Positions 17,639 through 26,815 of a stretch of 64,000 nt of DNA are shown piece by piece (the stretch's first letter is position 1; every line of letters starts with the position of its first letter). Both the position numbers and the translations under genes were made by a program. Location of the stretch: assembly GCF_016464015.1 (NCBI RefSeq), contig NZ_JACDXT010000030.1:1-64000 (forward strand). The letters run 5' to 3'. The notes under the pieces were generated by a model. The model did no database searches, was not told the origin of the DNA, and saw nothing but the letters and a program-made list of their open reading frames with translations. The stretch comes from Psychrobacter sp. bablab_jr014 (GTDB lineage Bacteria > Pseudomonadota > Gammaproteobacteria > Pseudomonadales > Moraxellaceae).

Positions 17639-19120
17639 CTAGTAGTATGATTGTTTATCCCAACCATATACCGTATCTACAGAACGTAAATACTCTTTTA
17701 CCTTCGGAGAAAGTCTATCGAGAGGATTACCAGTAAGATTTATACATCTCAAATTATTCAGCTGTGTAAAATTATCTGGTAGGTTTCTAAGATTACAATA
17801 AACAAGCTCAAGCTTAGCGAGATTATTAAGCTCACCAATACTATTAGGCAGCTTGCCCAATTTACAATAACTGATGAAAAACTCAGTCAGGCTCTTAAGT
17901 TGCCCTATGTTTTCAGGCAGCTCTTTAAGACTACAATGGTTAATATAAAGCTTCTCTAGATTAGCAAGTTGACCTACGCTATCAGGTAGCTTATCAAACT
18001 TACCATGACTAATAAAAAGCTCAGTTAAGCTCGTAAGCTGCCCTATGCTATCAGGTAGGACTTCAAGCTTGGAGTGATTAAAATTGAGCTTAGTTAAGCT
18101 CGTAAGCTGTCCGATGCTGTCAGGCAACACTCTAAATTTACAGTTAATAATATTCAGCTCAGCAAGGTTGAGGAGATGTCCAAAGCTATCGGGTAGCCCT
18201 GTCAGTTCAAGGTGAAGCAGGTCAAGGTGAGTTAAGCTCAAAAGCTGGCCTATGCTATCAGGTAGCGCTTTGAGCTCACAATGAGTAATAAAAAGCTCTG
18301 TAAGATTGCTTAGTTGTCCAATGCTGGCAGGCAACTCTTTAATACTACAACGATTAATATAGAGCTTTTCGAGGCGAGTGAGCTGTCCAATACTATTGGG
18401 TAAGTCTTTAAGATCACAGTTAATAAGATCAAGCTCATTTAAATTTTTGAGTTGCCCTATGCTGTTAGGCAAGTGCTTAAGCGGACAATAACTAATAAAA
18501 AGCTTAGCGAGGTTAATAAGCTGCCCTATGTTGTCAGGCAGATGTTCAATCTCACAGTGAACCAGATCAAGTACCGTAAGCTTAGTAAGCTGTCCTACGC
18601 TCCCAGGTAGATAACGAAGTTTACAGCGACCAATAAACATCTTAGTAAGGTTATGAAGTTGTCCAATACTATCAGGTAGCGCTTCGAGCTCACTTTCATC
18701 AATGAAAAGCTCAGTGAGATGACTCATCTGGCTGATGCTATCAGGTAATGTGACAAGTTTAGAGTGACTAATAGACAGTTTGGTTAGGTTAGTGAGCTTA
18801 CCGATATTGGGCGGTAGCTGGCTTGAAGATATGCCACTGATAGTTATATCTACTAGATTTGTAAGCTTGGTGAGCTCATCGGGTAGATAGGCTATTCTAT
18901 AGACGTCTCTTGAGTGCTGCTCATCGAGTTCAGGCTCTACGATCTCTAGCTTTTTTAGGGCTAGCAATGGCTCTTTGTCACGAGGAATTTCAGAGTCCTT
19001 AAGCTCAAACTCATCTGCCCACGCCCATATTTTCTTAATCCAGTTGTCATCAGTATTTAACGTTTTATTAGAAGTATCAGACTGATGAATGTCTTGTTGG
19101 TCTTTATTGTTTGGATTCAT
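17639..19120 (-). CDS. Leucine-rich-repeat protein with 17 repeats
   Basis: After ~75 charged N-terminal residues, the protein consists of 17 consecutive 23-residue repeats of the form LPDSIGQLTNLTxLxIxxCxL, followed by a short cap (LSPKVKEYLRS). This is the Ras-group/bacterial type of LRR, which forms a solenoid for protein binding. There is no signal peptide or membrane anchor, so it is predicted to be cytoplasmic unless secreted by a specialised system. The ATG at 19120 is favoured because AAGGAA lies 8 bases upstream; an in-frame ATG at 19186 has no such site. It may be an effector or scaffold; target unknown. The gene stands alone. Confidence 0.85.
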   Translation of the reverse strand: MNPNNKDQQDIHQSDTSNKTLNTDDNWIKKIWAWADEFELKDSEIPRDKEPLLALKKLEIVEPELDEQHSRDVYRIAYLPDELTKLTNLVDITISGISSSQLPPNIGKLTNLTKLSISHSKLVTLPDSISQMSHLTELFIDESELEALPDSIGQLHNLTKMFIGRCKLRYLPGSVGQLTKLTVLDLVHCEIEHLPDNIGQLINLAKLFISYCPLKHLPNSIGQLKNLNELDLINCDLKDLPNSIGQLTRLEKLYINRCSIKELPASIGQLSNLTELFITHCELKALPDSIGQLLSLTHLDLLHLELTGLPDSFGHLLNLAELNIINCKFRVLPDSIGQLTSLTKLNFNHSKLEVLPDSIGQLTSLTELFISHGKFDKLPDSVGQLANLEKLYINHCSLKELPENIGQLKSLTEFFISYCKLGKLPNSIGELNNLAKLELVYCNLRNLPDNFTQLNNLRCINLTGNPLDRLSPKVKEYLRSVDTVYGWDKQSYY

Positions 19121-19230
19121 AGCTTTATTCCTTATAACAACTTTAACTATTTTTTCTGAGTCAGAGTAGTATCGGTATCCTGACATGAGTTATGGATCTC
19201 AGCGCGACCTATAGTTGAGAGAGCTTGTAG

Positions 19231-19671
19231 CTAACTTGAGAGAGGTTTTTTACCACTCATGACCTGAAGAACAAAGCTTCCAGAGGCTGTGATCAGTAGG
19301 AAACCGTGAAAGGCTTCCATCGCGGCCATAAATCGTAGATGTCCAGTAGGCATGAGATCGCCTCGCCCAAGCGTTGTGAAGTTAACTAGCGAGAAGTAAA
19401 AGTAGTCCATAAAATTAAGGGAGCTACTATCGCTAGATGAGGACGATACGAGGTTACCGATTTCAAAGCCTTAAACAGCAATCCAAAAGCCAGCAGCGTA
19501 AAGCAAGGCCTCGAACGTGTGAGCAATTACAATTGAGCCGACTGCGACTCCAAGGCAATGTCCTATATGGCGAGACGGCGTCACAAACTGTGACGAGAGT
19601 TTTAATGCGCCGTAATGTATTGCTGTGCAGACAGCGATCAGAATTGCTGCCATTATAATTGCCAGAATCAC
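19231..19671 (-). pseudogene. Two-TM ion-channel protein interrupted by an in-frame stop
   Basis: The frame reads 66 residues with two hydrophobic segments and an HYGALKL motif, then a TAA (19471-19473). The same frame continues for 79 more residues: a Ser-rich loop, FMDYFYFSLVNFTTLGRGD (pore helix and filter) and a last transmembrane segment ending ITASGSFVLQVM. This is the layout of small two-TM K+-channel-like proteins common in gamma-proteobacteria. The filter reads TLGRGD where potassium channels have TxGYGD. With the nonsense codon it is most likely a pseudogene. Confidence 0.72.
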
Positions 19672-19777
19672 TTTTTATCCTTTTTGAGGAAGGAACGACA
19701 TTAAAGGAAGATTACCCTATTTATTTTAACTAATCCTGTATAATTTTTTCACTATAGCTAACGACTACGCATAAGCA

Positions 19778-20107
19778 CTAGAGTCTATTCAGATAGGTCA
19801 TTACGCAGTCATTTGAATCAGTCAGCATATGTAGTAACAATCCTAGACCAATTATTCTATAGGGCTTTGGTAGAAATAGCATAGCCGCATAAACTGCCAT
19901 TGCATAGTAAGTATGTAATGGATGAAAATTAATACTACAGCGATCAGGTAAGAAAACAGGTGTTGCTAGCAAGTGATCTAAATCTACCAGCATGGTTGCT
20001 AAAAGAATCAAATATACTCGTTTGTAATCATCACGAAAAAAAGTATAGGCAATAATCAACGGCATGCCAAAATGCAGGAAGTAGTGGATAACGGTTTGGA
20101 TCATCAT
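19778..20107 (-). CDS. DUF6122-like small membrane protein
   Basis: A 109-aa inner-membrane protein with about four hydrophobic segments. Conserved-looking polar residues include HYFLHFGMP near the start, MLVDLDHLLATPVF (Asp-x-Asp-His), NFHPLHT and HMLTDSNDC. The His/Asp residues inside membrane segments are typical of DUF6122 proteins and recall metal-dependent membrane hydrolases (YdjM/DUF457 type). Function unknown. Two adjacent Met codons are possible starts, with GGAAAG just upstream. It lies between the broken channel gene and the ATP-grasp-like gene on the same strand. Confidence 0.7.
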   Translation of the reverse strand: MMIQTVIHYFLHFGMPLIIAYTFFRDDYKRVYLILLATMLVDLDHLLATPVFLPDRCSINFHPLHTYYAMAVYAAMLFLPKPYRIIGLGLLLHMLTDSNDCVMTYLNRL

Positions 20108-20208
20108 CTTTCCAATTCAGCATGATGTTTTATTGATAAGTTGGTATGCAGAATAATTAAACTAGTAAACGTTACTTAAGAAGCCAAAGCTACATGTTCA
20201 TGCTATGT

Positions 20209-21501
20209 TCAGACTTGAAAAACAGGCGCAAAGCCACCCCCTGGTGTGCGAAAGTTAGTCGCTTGGCCTTGATAGATACGCCCAGCAGTTAGTAGCAGCT
20301 GTCCTGCATAGGTATAAAGACGTATATCTACCTTTCTAGTCGTCACCACATCATCAATCTTTATTGATCGCTCTGTAGCAGGGATAAAGGTCTGCGCAAT
20401 ATAGCTTTCATCTAAAATAGTCTCGAATACGCGGCGGGTAATCTTGCTGCCACGGTAAACGCCCTTACTACCATAACCAGCTACTGGCTTAAAAAACAAT
20501 TGTCTCCGAGTACGCCATAATTCTGCTGCATCCTCTTTTGTAACCATTCTGGTAGTTGGTACTGACTTTTTTAGATATTCTGCATCATCATCACCTAGTC
20601 CCCACGACTGCAAAGTTTGCGTATCGGATAGTAAAGTCAGGTTGCGCTTATTAGCGAATATAGCATGGGCATGCGGATTGGGGGTTACTACTACCGCACC
20701 CTCTAAATAGGCACTTTTAAGCACGGCGTGGTTGGGGTTTTCAAAGGCGAAATCGACTAACCGATTATAGATCATATCAATGGGCTTGCTATGAGCTGTC
20801 AGTACACCATCAGCATAGTTAAGCTCAGACGGATCGAGTATAACGGTATCAATGCCTTTAGCTTGAAGTAGTTGGCAGGCCAGCTGAAACTCCAAATACA
20901 TGAACTGGCTTTTGGGCTCATTATCCACAATAGCAATGCGATTGGGCATGCTAGTTGCCGATTGTCGCTGCCATTCTTGTATGAACATATTAGCGACCGC
21001 TTCTTCAAACCCATCAAGCATTTTAGTAGTAGCAACACTTTGCTCTGAGGGGCGACAGCAGTGTTTTTGTGCGCGGGCAAGTGCTACGTTTAAAAATGCG
21101 CCTCCAGCATTGGTATTGATCTCAATAAGCTTGGGGTCATCGCTCCCTAAGTGAAAGTCATAACCCATAAAGACCCCTATTGGCCCCGGATCGAAAGCCG
21201 CGATATTGGGTGCCCACGACAGTACTTGCTGTTGATATGACGGTAGTCTAGCAGTCGACTCAATAGCTGCGATGATTCGCACCATTGCTTCTATCTCTGT
21301 CTTAGGGACAAACACCGGTGTCGCTGAAAACAGCTTATTAAGCTCATTGGCTCCTAGTGGATTATCTCTTGTGTTTACTAATTGATCTTGCAGGCTGTTA
21401 TTAAGCGCTTTACGATCTAAAGTACGGCAATAGCACTCTTGATTAAGCTGATTTGCCAGATTATCATTCGTTTTGTTTTTATTATTAATTAGGGATTCCA
21501 T
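20209..21501 (-). CDS. Putative ATP-grasp-fold protein
   Basis: A 430-aa cytoplasmic protein. The motifs KLIEINTNAGGAFLN (~125), a nucleotide-binding-like IAIVDNEP (~190), LFFKPVAGYGSKGVYRG (~325, resembling the ATP-grasp phosphate loop with Lys) and ARKVDIRLYTY-like TRKVDIRLYTY (~390) point to an ATP-grasp ligase fold, possibly related to glutathione-synthetase-like peptide ligases. No substrate can be deduced. It is monocistronic, with a ~170-bp gap to tatC. The C-terminus GGGFAPVFQV is complete. Family assignment is by motif impression only. Confidence 0.55.
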   Translation of the reverse strand: MESLINNKNKTNDNLANQLNQECYCRTLDRKALNNSLQDQLVNTRDNPLGANELNKLFSATPVFVPKTEIEAMVRIIAAIESTARLPSYQQQVLSWAPNIAAFDPGPIGVFMGYDFHLGSDDPKLIEINTNAGGAFLNVALARAQKHCCRPSEQSVATTKMLDGFEEAVANMFIQEWQRQSATSMPNRIAIVDNEPKSQFMYLEFQLACQLLQAKGIDTVILDPSELNYADGVLTAHSKPIDMIYNRLVDFAFENPNHAVLKSAYLEGAVVVTPNPHAHAIFANKRNLTLLSDTQTLQSWGLGDDDAEYLKKSVPTTRMVTKEDAAELWRTRRQLFFKPVAGYGSKGVYRGSKITRRVFETILDESYIAQTFIPATERSIKIDDVVTTRKVDIRLYTYAGQLLLTAGRIYQGQATNFRTPGGGFAPVFQV

Positions 21502-21676
21502 TTAAATCTCATTACTAAGTTGAATGTACTGATAGGGTTTAGGGGACAGCCAAAATAAAAAAAGTGTCTTAAATGTTTAAGATAAGGTTATTTTTATAGT
21601 TACTTTACGAAATAGTCATTTTGCAAGATACTTAATTTGCAATATATCTAGTTTATAAATTAGCTACTTTGCAAGG

Positions 21677-22510
21677 TTATACGGTTTTACGCTCTTCTTT
21701 AATGAGTACTTTCGCTAAAAACAAACCTAACTCGAACAGTAGCCACATTGGAATCGCGAGCAATAGCATTGACACCCCATCGGGCGGTGTGACTACCGCT
21801 GACACAGCAAAACAACCGACGATGATATATCGGCGCTTACTCTCTAGACTCTGAGTGGATATGATACCGACCATTATCAATAATAAAGTAACCACTGGAA
21901 TCTCAAAAGTGAGTCCAAATACCATAAATAACTTTAGCGCAAAGCTTAAATAACTGTCGATATCGGTCATAGGTATAACGTTTTGCGGAGCGAATAAAAT
22001 AAAGAACTTCAATACGCCTTTGAGTACCACAAAGTAGGCAAAAGCGACACCAGAATAAAATAGGAATATCGAAGATATCAGCACTGGAATAGTGATTTTT
22101 TTCTCTTTTTTATATAATCCAGGCGCTATAAATGACCAAATTTGATACAGAATATACGGCATCACTACAAAGGCAGCAACGAAAATCGTCAAGCGAATAG
22201 GTGCCATAAAGTTCGAGGTAATATCAGTAGCAATCATAGTCGAATTCGCAGGCAGCTGCGCAACCAGAGGGTCTGATAAAAGATTGTAGAGCTCACGCGA
22301 AAACCCTACCAATGCTAAGAAGACGATCAAAACGGCTACGCATATTTTGATGAGATGCTTGCGTAATTCAATCAAATGCTCAGTAATAGGCATGTCGCTA
22401 AGCGCATTCAGCACATTATCAGTCTCAACATTATGGGTAGCATCTGACGCCTTAGCATCTGTATTTGCTAACTTTCTTTGGCGACTTTTTTGGCGCTTAA
22501 ATAAGCTCAT
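21677..22510 (-). CDS. tatC: Sec-independent translocase TatC
   Basis: A 277-aa polytopic protein with the TatC signatures MPITEHLIELRKHLIKI (N-terminal binding site for the twin-arginine motif), SFIAPGLYKKEKK, the conserved GLTFEIPVV (transmembrane Glu) and SAVVTPPDGVSM. Six membrane helices are visible. TatC recognises the RR signal peptide in the TatBC complex. The start overlaps the tatB stop by four bases (ATGA). An N-terminal extension of ~40 residues precedes the core. A Tat substrate, CopA, lies in the neighbouring copper cluster. Confidence 0.96.
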   Translation of the reverse strand: MSLFKRQKSRQRKLANTDAKASDATHNVETDNVLNALSDMPITEHLIELRKHLIKICVAVLIVFLALVGFSRELYNLLSDPLVAQLPANSTMIATDITSNFMAPIRLTIFVAAFVVMPYILYQIWSFIAPGLYKKEKKITIPVLISSIFLFYSGVAFAYFVVLKGVLKFFILFAPQNVIPMTDIDSYLSFALKLFMVFGLTFEIPVVTLLLIMVGIISTQSLESKRRYIIVGCFAVSAVVTPPDGVSMLLLAIPMWLLFELGLFLAKVLIKEERKTV

Positions 22511-22893
22511 TTATCCCCCTTCTCTATAGCTGAAGAAGAGGAAGTATCTGGCTGATGATTTTGCTGCTGAGGAGTGTTTGACTGATAGGAAGTATCTAAG
22601 CTTTGGTTTTGCGAGTTTTCAAACTTATCCATACTACCGCGCATCTCGGCTAACTCACGCCGCATGTCTGTCTCAGTCTGACGAATCTTTGCCAGCTCAT
22701 CTTGCATCTGTTTCCGTGTCTCAGCCAAATCAAGCTCAGACTCTATATCAGACTGTAAGGTTGAAATCGTGCGACGCAATTTGGCATACCATTGCCCAGC
22801 GGTACGTGCAGCTTGTGGTAGTTTTTCTGGGCCCAAGACAATTAAAGCGATGACTCCAAATAACAGTAATTCGGAAAATCCAATATCAAACAT
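22507..22893 (-). CDS. tatB: Sec-independent translocase TatB
   Basis: 128 aa from the ATG at 22893 (an upstream TTG at 22902 is less likely). The N-terminal MFDIGFSELLLFGVIALIVL helix with Glu8, the LGPEKLP hinge and an amphipathic Arg/Lys-rich helix are diagnostic of TatB, followed by a coiled-coil-prone charged tail and a Gln/Ser-rich end. TatB forms the receptor complex with TatC. Gene order tatA-tatB-tatC is canonical. Confidence 0.95.
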   Translation of the reverse strand: MFDIGFSELLLFGVIALIVLGPEKLPQAARTAGQWYAKLRRTISTLQSDIESELDLAETRKQMQDELAKIRQTETDMRRELAEMRGSMDKFENSQNQSLDTSYQSNTPQQQNHQPDTSSSSAIEKGDK

Positions 22894-22952
22894 AATGGGC
22901 AAATATATTAGTTAGTAGATTATTAAATACGGTTAGCGAAATACCTCAAGCT

Positions 22953-23282
22953 CTACACTTTGTTGTTATCATCAGCGATAACAGGCCTAACTTCTAAATC
23001 ATCAGCCTGAGTGCTGCCCCTAGTATTTAGGCTATTAGTATCTAGGTTATTAGTACTTAAGCTGTTAGTATTTAAATCATTATTTACAGTTGAAGTAGTG
23101 GCTTCATGGCTAAGTGCTCGATTCTTGCAGGCATGTTCAGTTTCTTCATCTTTGACCGCTTCTTTAAAGCCCTTTACCGCACCGCCTAAATCTTTACCCG
23201 CATTTTTAAGCTTGGCAGTACCAAACACCACTACTACGACTACTAATAAAATCAGCCAATGCGTAATAGAAAAGCTACCCAT
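22953..23282 (-). CDS. tatA: Sec-independent translocase TatA
   Basis: 109 aa: a single N-terminal helix ([20 protein letters not shown]), then the amphipathic [19 protein letters not shown], both typical of TatA, which forms the protein-conducting oligomer. The tail is longer than usual and contains a Thr/Asn/Ser-rich repetitive stretch ([14 protein letters not shown]) encoded by short imperfect DNA repeats. AAGGAT lies 7 bases before the ATG. It is first in the tat operon, 60 bp upstream of tatB, and follows the copper ATPase gene on the same strand. Confidence 0.95.
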   Translation of the reverse strand: MGSFSITHWLILLVVVVVVFGTAKLKNAGKDLGGAVKGFKEAVKDEETEHACKNRALSHEATTSTVNNDLNTNSLSTNNLDTNSLNTRGSTQADDLEVRPVIADDNNKV

Positions 23283-23366
23283 AATATTATCCTTATTCCT
23301 AGTTTTTAAAATGCTCTATACTCGTCGTTGTGCTTTAGCTTTAGTGGTCAATTTATAACATTTACA

Positions 23367-26003
23367 TTACAAATCTAGCCGACGTAATCTAAGCGCATTA
23401 CCAATCACCGATACTGACGATAAGCTCATCGCCGCTGCTGCTATCATCGGGCTTAGTAGTAAACCAAAGGCAGGATAAAGCACACCTGCAGCTATCGGTA
23501 CGCCAATAGCGTTATAGATAAAGGCAAAGAACAAATTCTGTCTAATATTACGCATGGTTGAATGGCTGAGCTTATAGGCTTTGGCAATGCCCATCAGATC
23601 GCCTTTAACCAAAGTAATGCTGGCGCTTTCCATCGCCACATCGGTCCCAGTACCCATAGCGATACCGACATTAGCCTGTGCTAGCGCTGGTGCGTCATTG
23701 ATGCCATCGCCTGCCATAGCGACCAATTTACCGCTATCTTGCATCTCTTTGACAATACGGTTTTTATCTTCTGGTGACACATCGGCATGGACTTCATCAA
23801 TGCCTAATTTATTAGCGACTGCTTGTGCAGTTTTTTCATTATCACCCGTTAGCATGACAACTTTTAGACCCGCGTCATGTAGCAGTTTTATGGCATCGGC
23901 AGTGCTGGGTTTGATGGGATCAGCAACTGATATTATCCCAGCAGCCCTACCGTCTATAGCGACAAACATCACCGTTTCGCCATCTTTTCGACGAATATCA
24001 GCTTTGCTTAATAATTCACTATCGAAACTGTTTAAGCTTTGCATTAGTTTTGAGTTACCAATAGCGACTTGTTTGCCATTAACTGTAGCTTGTACGCCTT
24101 CACCCGTTGTTGAATTAAAGTCAGTAGCTTTGGGAATAATAAGTGCTTTGTCCTCAGCCGCTCTAACGATAGCTTCTGCTAAAGGGTGTTCGCTAGCAGT
24201 CTCTACTGCGGCTACTAAGGCCAAAAACTCATCTTTATCCTGCCCTGCCAGCGCGTCGATCGCGGTCAGCTCAGGCTTACCAGCCGTCAGCGTTCCTGTT
24301 TTATCAACGACGATAGTATCGACTTTTTCCATACTCTCAAGCGCTTCAGCATTTTTGATAAGGACGCCATTTTGCGCGCCTTTGCCAGTGCCAACCATAA
24401 TGGACATGGGCGTCGCCAATCCAAGCGCACAAGGGCAAGCTATAATGAGTACCGCGATAGCGTTAACTATCGCGAACGCCATCGCGGGAGTGGGTCCAAA
24501 AATTGCCCAAACGATAAAGGTTATAACTGAACAGATAAGTACAATCGGCACAAACCAACCCGCTACTTGGTCGACTATTTTTTGTATTGGCGCACGGCTA
24601 CGCTGAGCTTCAGCGACCATTTGTACGATTTTGGATAATACGGTATCGTCGCCGACATTGACCGCTTCGATTAATAAAGTGCCCGTACCATTAACAGTAC
24701 CACCAGTAACCGGATCGCCAGTCACTTTAGCAACAGCAAGCGGCTCACCCGTGACCATCGACTCATCAACATTACTACTACCCTCGATGACGGTGCCATC
24801 TACGGGTAGTTTTTCGCCGGGTTTGACGCGCAGTTTATCGCCACTGACCACTTCTTCTAAAGGAACTTCTACCTCAGCGCCGTTTTTATCCACTCGCCTC
24901 GCGGTTGGCGGAGCCAGCTCAAGTAACGCTCGAATCGCGCCTGAAGTTTGACTTCTGGCTTTTAACTCCAACACTTGGCCTAACAGCACTAAAGTAGTGA
25001 TAACTGCGGCAGCTTCATAATAAACCCCAACTTGACCCGCCGAGTCTCTAAAGCTATTGGGGAAAATATCAGGAAAGAAAGTTGCCACAATACTAAATCC
25101 ATAAGCGGCGCCAACACCTATGGCAATTAAAGTGAACATATTAAGGTTGCGGCTTTTTATCGACTGCCAACCGCGCACGAAGAATGGCGCTGCGCCCCAA
25201 ACGACAACAGGAGTTGCGAGCGCCAGTTGTATCCACTGCGCTACTTGTGATGAGATATCATACTCACCGATAGTGTGCAGATTAATCCCAACCATATCGC
25301 TCATGGCATACAAGAATAGTGGGATAGTCAAAACCGTACAGATCCAGAACCGACGTATCATATCATCGAGCTCTGAGGTATCCTCTTCACCGACAGTAAT
25401 CGTTTCGGGCTCTAACCCCATACCGCAAATCGGACAGCCACTATTCTCAACGTCTCTGACTTCAGGATGCATAGGACAGGTATAGACCGTACCATCATAA
25501 TTAGCGGGTACTTTATCGTATTTGCCGCCTTTGACTGATTTTACTTCGCCGCTTTTAGTATGATTTCCATGACAATGCGCATGAATGTCTTCATTGTTGC
25601 TTGCTTGATCATCTCTTAAACTAGCGACCTCATTTTCAGGTTTAAGAAACATACCGCATATTGGACAGTCGCTTTTTTCAGTATCTCTAACCTCGGAGTG
25701 CATAGGACAAATGTAAATCGTACCATCATAATCTGCTGGCACTTTATTGTAATTGCTGCCCTCGATGACTTTTGCTTCGGCGTTGCTGTTATTAGTTGAA
25801 TTGGCGCTGTGACCCTGTGTATGGTTGTCTTTATCATCGCTTGAGTTAGCTACTTCGTCTTCATGTTTAAGAAACATGCCACATATCGGACAATCACTAG
25901 CTTCAACATCACGAACCTCAGGATGCATGGGGCAGATATAGACTGTACCTTGATAATTTTTGGGTACTTTGTCGTACTGACCATCTTTTACAGATTTTGA
26001 CAT
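23367..26003 (-). CDS. copA: Copper-translocating P1B-type ATPase with three N-terminal metal-binding repeats
   Basis: 878 aa. Three copies of an HMBD-type domain, each with [11 protein letters not shown]....CPICGM, occupy roughly residues 10-55, 80-130 and 155-205; one or two is more usual. The P-type core follows: TGEPLAVAK, the intramembrane CPC (IACPCALG), [11 protein letters not shown] (phosphorylated Asp), the HP dipeptide (SEHPLAEA) and [13 protein letters not shown] plus this layout is the Cu(I)-export (P1B-1, CopA/SilP-like) type. It pumps Cu+ from the cytoplasm. It is the most downstream gene of the minus-strand copper cluster, just upstream of tatA. The symbol copA here means the ATPase, not the multicopper oxidase at 27972. 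Confidence 0.93.
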   Translation of the reverse strand: MSKSVKDGQYDKVPKNYQGTVYICPMHPEVRDVEASDCPICGMFLKHEDEVANSSDDKDNHTQGHSANSTNNSNAEAKVIEGSNYNKVPADYDGTIYICPMHSEVRDTEKSDCPICGMFLKPENEVASLRDDQASNNEDIHAHCHGNHTKSGEVKSVKGGKYDKVPANYDGTVYTCPMHPEVRDVENSGCPICGMGLEPETITVGEEDTSELDDMIRRFWICTVLTIPLFLYAMSDMVGINLHTIGEYDISSQVAQWIQLALATPVVVWGAAPFFVRGWQSIKSRNLNMFTLIAIGVGAAYGFSIVATFFPDIFPNSFRDSAGQVGVYYEAAAVITTLVLLGQVLELKARSQTSGAIRALLELAPPTARRVDKNGAEVEVPLEEVVSGDKLRVKPGEKLPVDGTVIEGSSNVDESMVTGEPLAVAKVTGDPVTGGTVNGTGTLLIEAVNVGDDTVLSKIVQMVAEAQRSRAPIQKIVDQVAGWFVPIVLICSVITFIVWAIFGPTPAMAFAIVNAIAVLIIACPCALGLATPMSIMVGTGKGAQNGVLIKNAEALESMEKVDTIVVDKTGTLTAGKPELTAIDALAGQDKDEFLALVAAVETASEHPLAEAIVRAAEDKALIIPKATDFNSTTGEGVQATVNGKQVAIGNSKLMQSLNSFDSELLSKADIRRKDGETVMFVAIDGRAAGIISVADPIKPSTADAIKLLHDAGLKVVMLTGDNEKTAQAVANKLGIDEVHADVSPEDKNRIVKEMQDSGKLVAMAGDGINDAPALAQANVGIAMGTGTDVAMESASITLVKGDLMGIAKAYKLSHSTMRNIRQNLFFAFIYNAIGVPIAAGVLYPAFGLLLSPMIAAAAMSLSSVSVIGNALRLRRLDL

Positions 26004-26120
26004 CGTCTATTACTCCCTTACTTTTAACTTCTAACTTTAATATTTAATGATTATTATTATGTTAGTGTTAACAGATTAATTATTGACAACTAAGTATAGG
26101 ATTTAAGCAACTATCAAAAC

Positions 26121-26264
26121 TTAATTTGGTTTACGCAAATACTTAAAAAGAGCCATAACAGCTAATACTAATAGAGCGAGAAACAATAGCGCGATGACGA
26201 CGCAGATAATCATCATGCCCTAACCCATACCCTGCATCATTGATCCATTCATCATGCCATGCAT
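26121..26264 (-). pseudogene. Small Met-rich membrane protein with an amber codon
   Basis: From an ATG at 26264 (AGGAG 11 bases upstream) the frame reads 14 Met/Gly-rich residues (MHGMMNGSMMQGMG). A TAG follows, and the same frame continues for 32 residues: a hydrophobic helix (IICVVIALLFLALLVLAVMA) and a basic end LFKYLRKPN. Similar tiny proteins in metal-resistance clusters have Trp at that point, so a TGG to TAG change is likely. Internal Met codons after the stop could still give the membrane part. It lies between the DUF305 and ATPase genes. Confidence 0.55.
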
Positions 26265-26293
26265 CACAAGAATTACTCCTTACTTTTTAGTAC

Positions 26294-26758
26294 TTACTCC
26301 AAGTCATCAATCAGCTGCTGCATTTCACCGATTTCACGTCTTTGGGCTTCGATAATTTCATCAGCCAATTGACGTACACGTGGGTCTTCAATATCAGCAC
26401 GCTCACTAGTTAAGATAGCAATAGAGTGATGCGGAATCATCGCTTGCATCCAGTCAACTTGGTCGACCGTTTGTTGCGAGCGTACACCCCAAAGACCAAA
26501 GGCAAATAAAACTACGCTAACCCCATAAACCATCAAGTTTATTTTGGTCTTTTTATACATATTAGTCATAAAGGCGAGCATAATTATGGCCATTACAGCA
26601 CCCATGTATAGAGCCATATAGGCGCGGGTTTCACTAAAGTAGATGTGATCCCACTGATACGTATTGAAATACATCATGATAAACATCACCACTGTGGATG
26701 TTAAAATCATTAGGGTAAATTTCACATATGGATTCATCTGATTTTTGTTGTTATTCAT
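26294..26758 (-). CDS. DUF305-family membrane protein
   Basis: 154 aa with three N-terminal transmembrane segments and a C-terminal DUF305 signature: MQAMIPHHSIAILTSERA (Met and two His, likely metal ligands), DPRVRQLADEII and EIGEMQQLI. DUF305 proteins are ferritin-like helical domains common in copper and silver resistance clusters. A periplasmic copper-binding role is inferred from that context. It is located between the CopB and ATPase genes on the same strand. Confidence 0.88.
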   Translation of the reverse strand: MNNNKNQMNPYVKFTLMILTSTVVMFIMMYFNTYQWDHIYFSETRAYMALYMGAVMAIIMLAFMTNMYKKTKINLMVYGVSVVLFAFGLWGVRSQQTVDQVDWMQAMIPHHSIAILTSERADIEDPRVRQLADEIIEAQRREIGEMQQLIDDLE

Positions 26759-26815
26759 ATTATCCCCCTATAAAAATATGTTATTAATTCCTTTATCAAC
26801 TCACAATGTACAATC

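Noticed and set aside
17639..19120. Tandem DNA repeats in the LRR gene as an independent repeat array
   Set aside because: The periodicity is explained by the 23-residue protein repeats.
23581..24606. A 341-codon plus-strand frame opposite the copper ATPase
   Set aside because: It is a shadow of the ATPase gene; the minus strand carries all family motifs.
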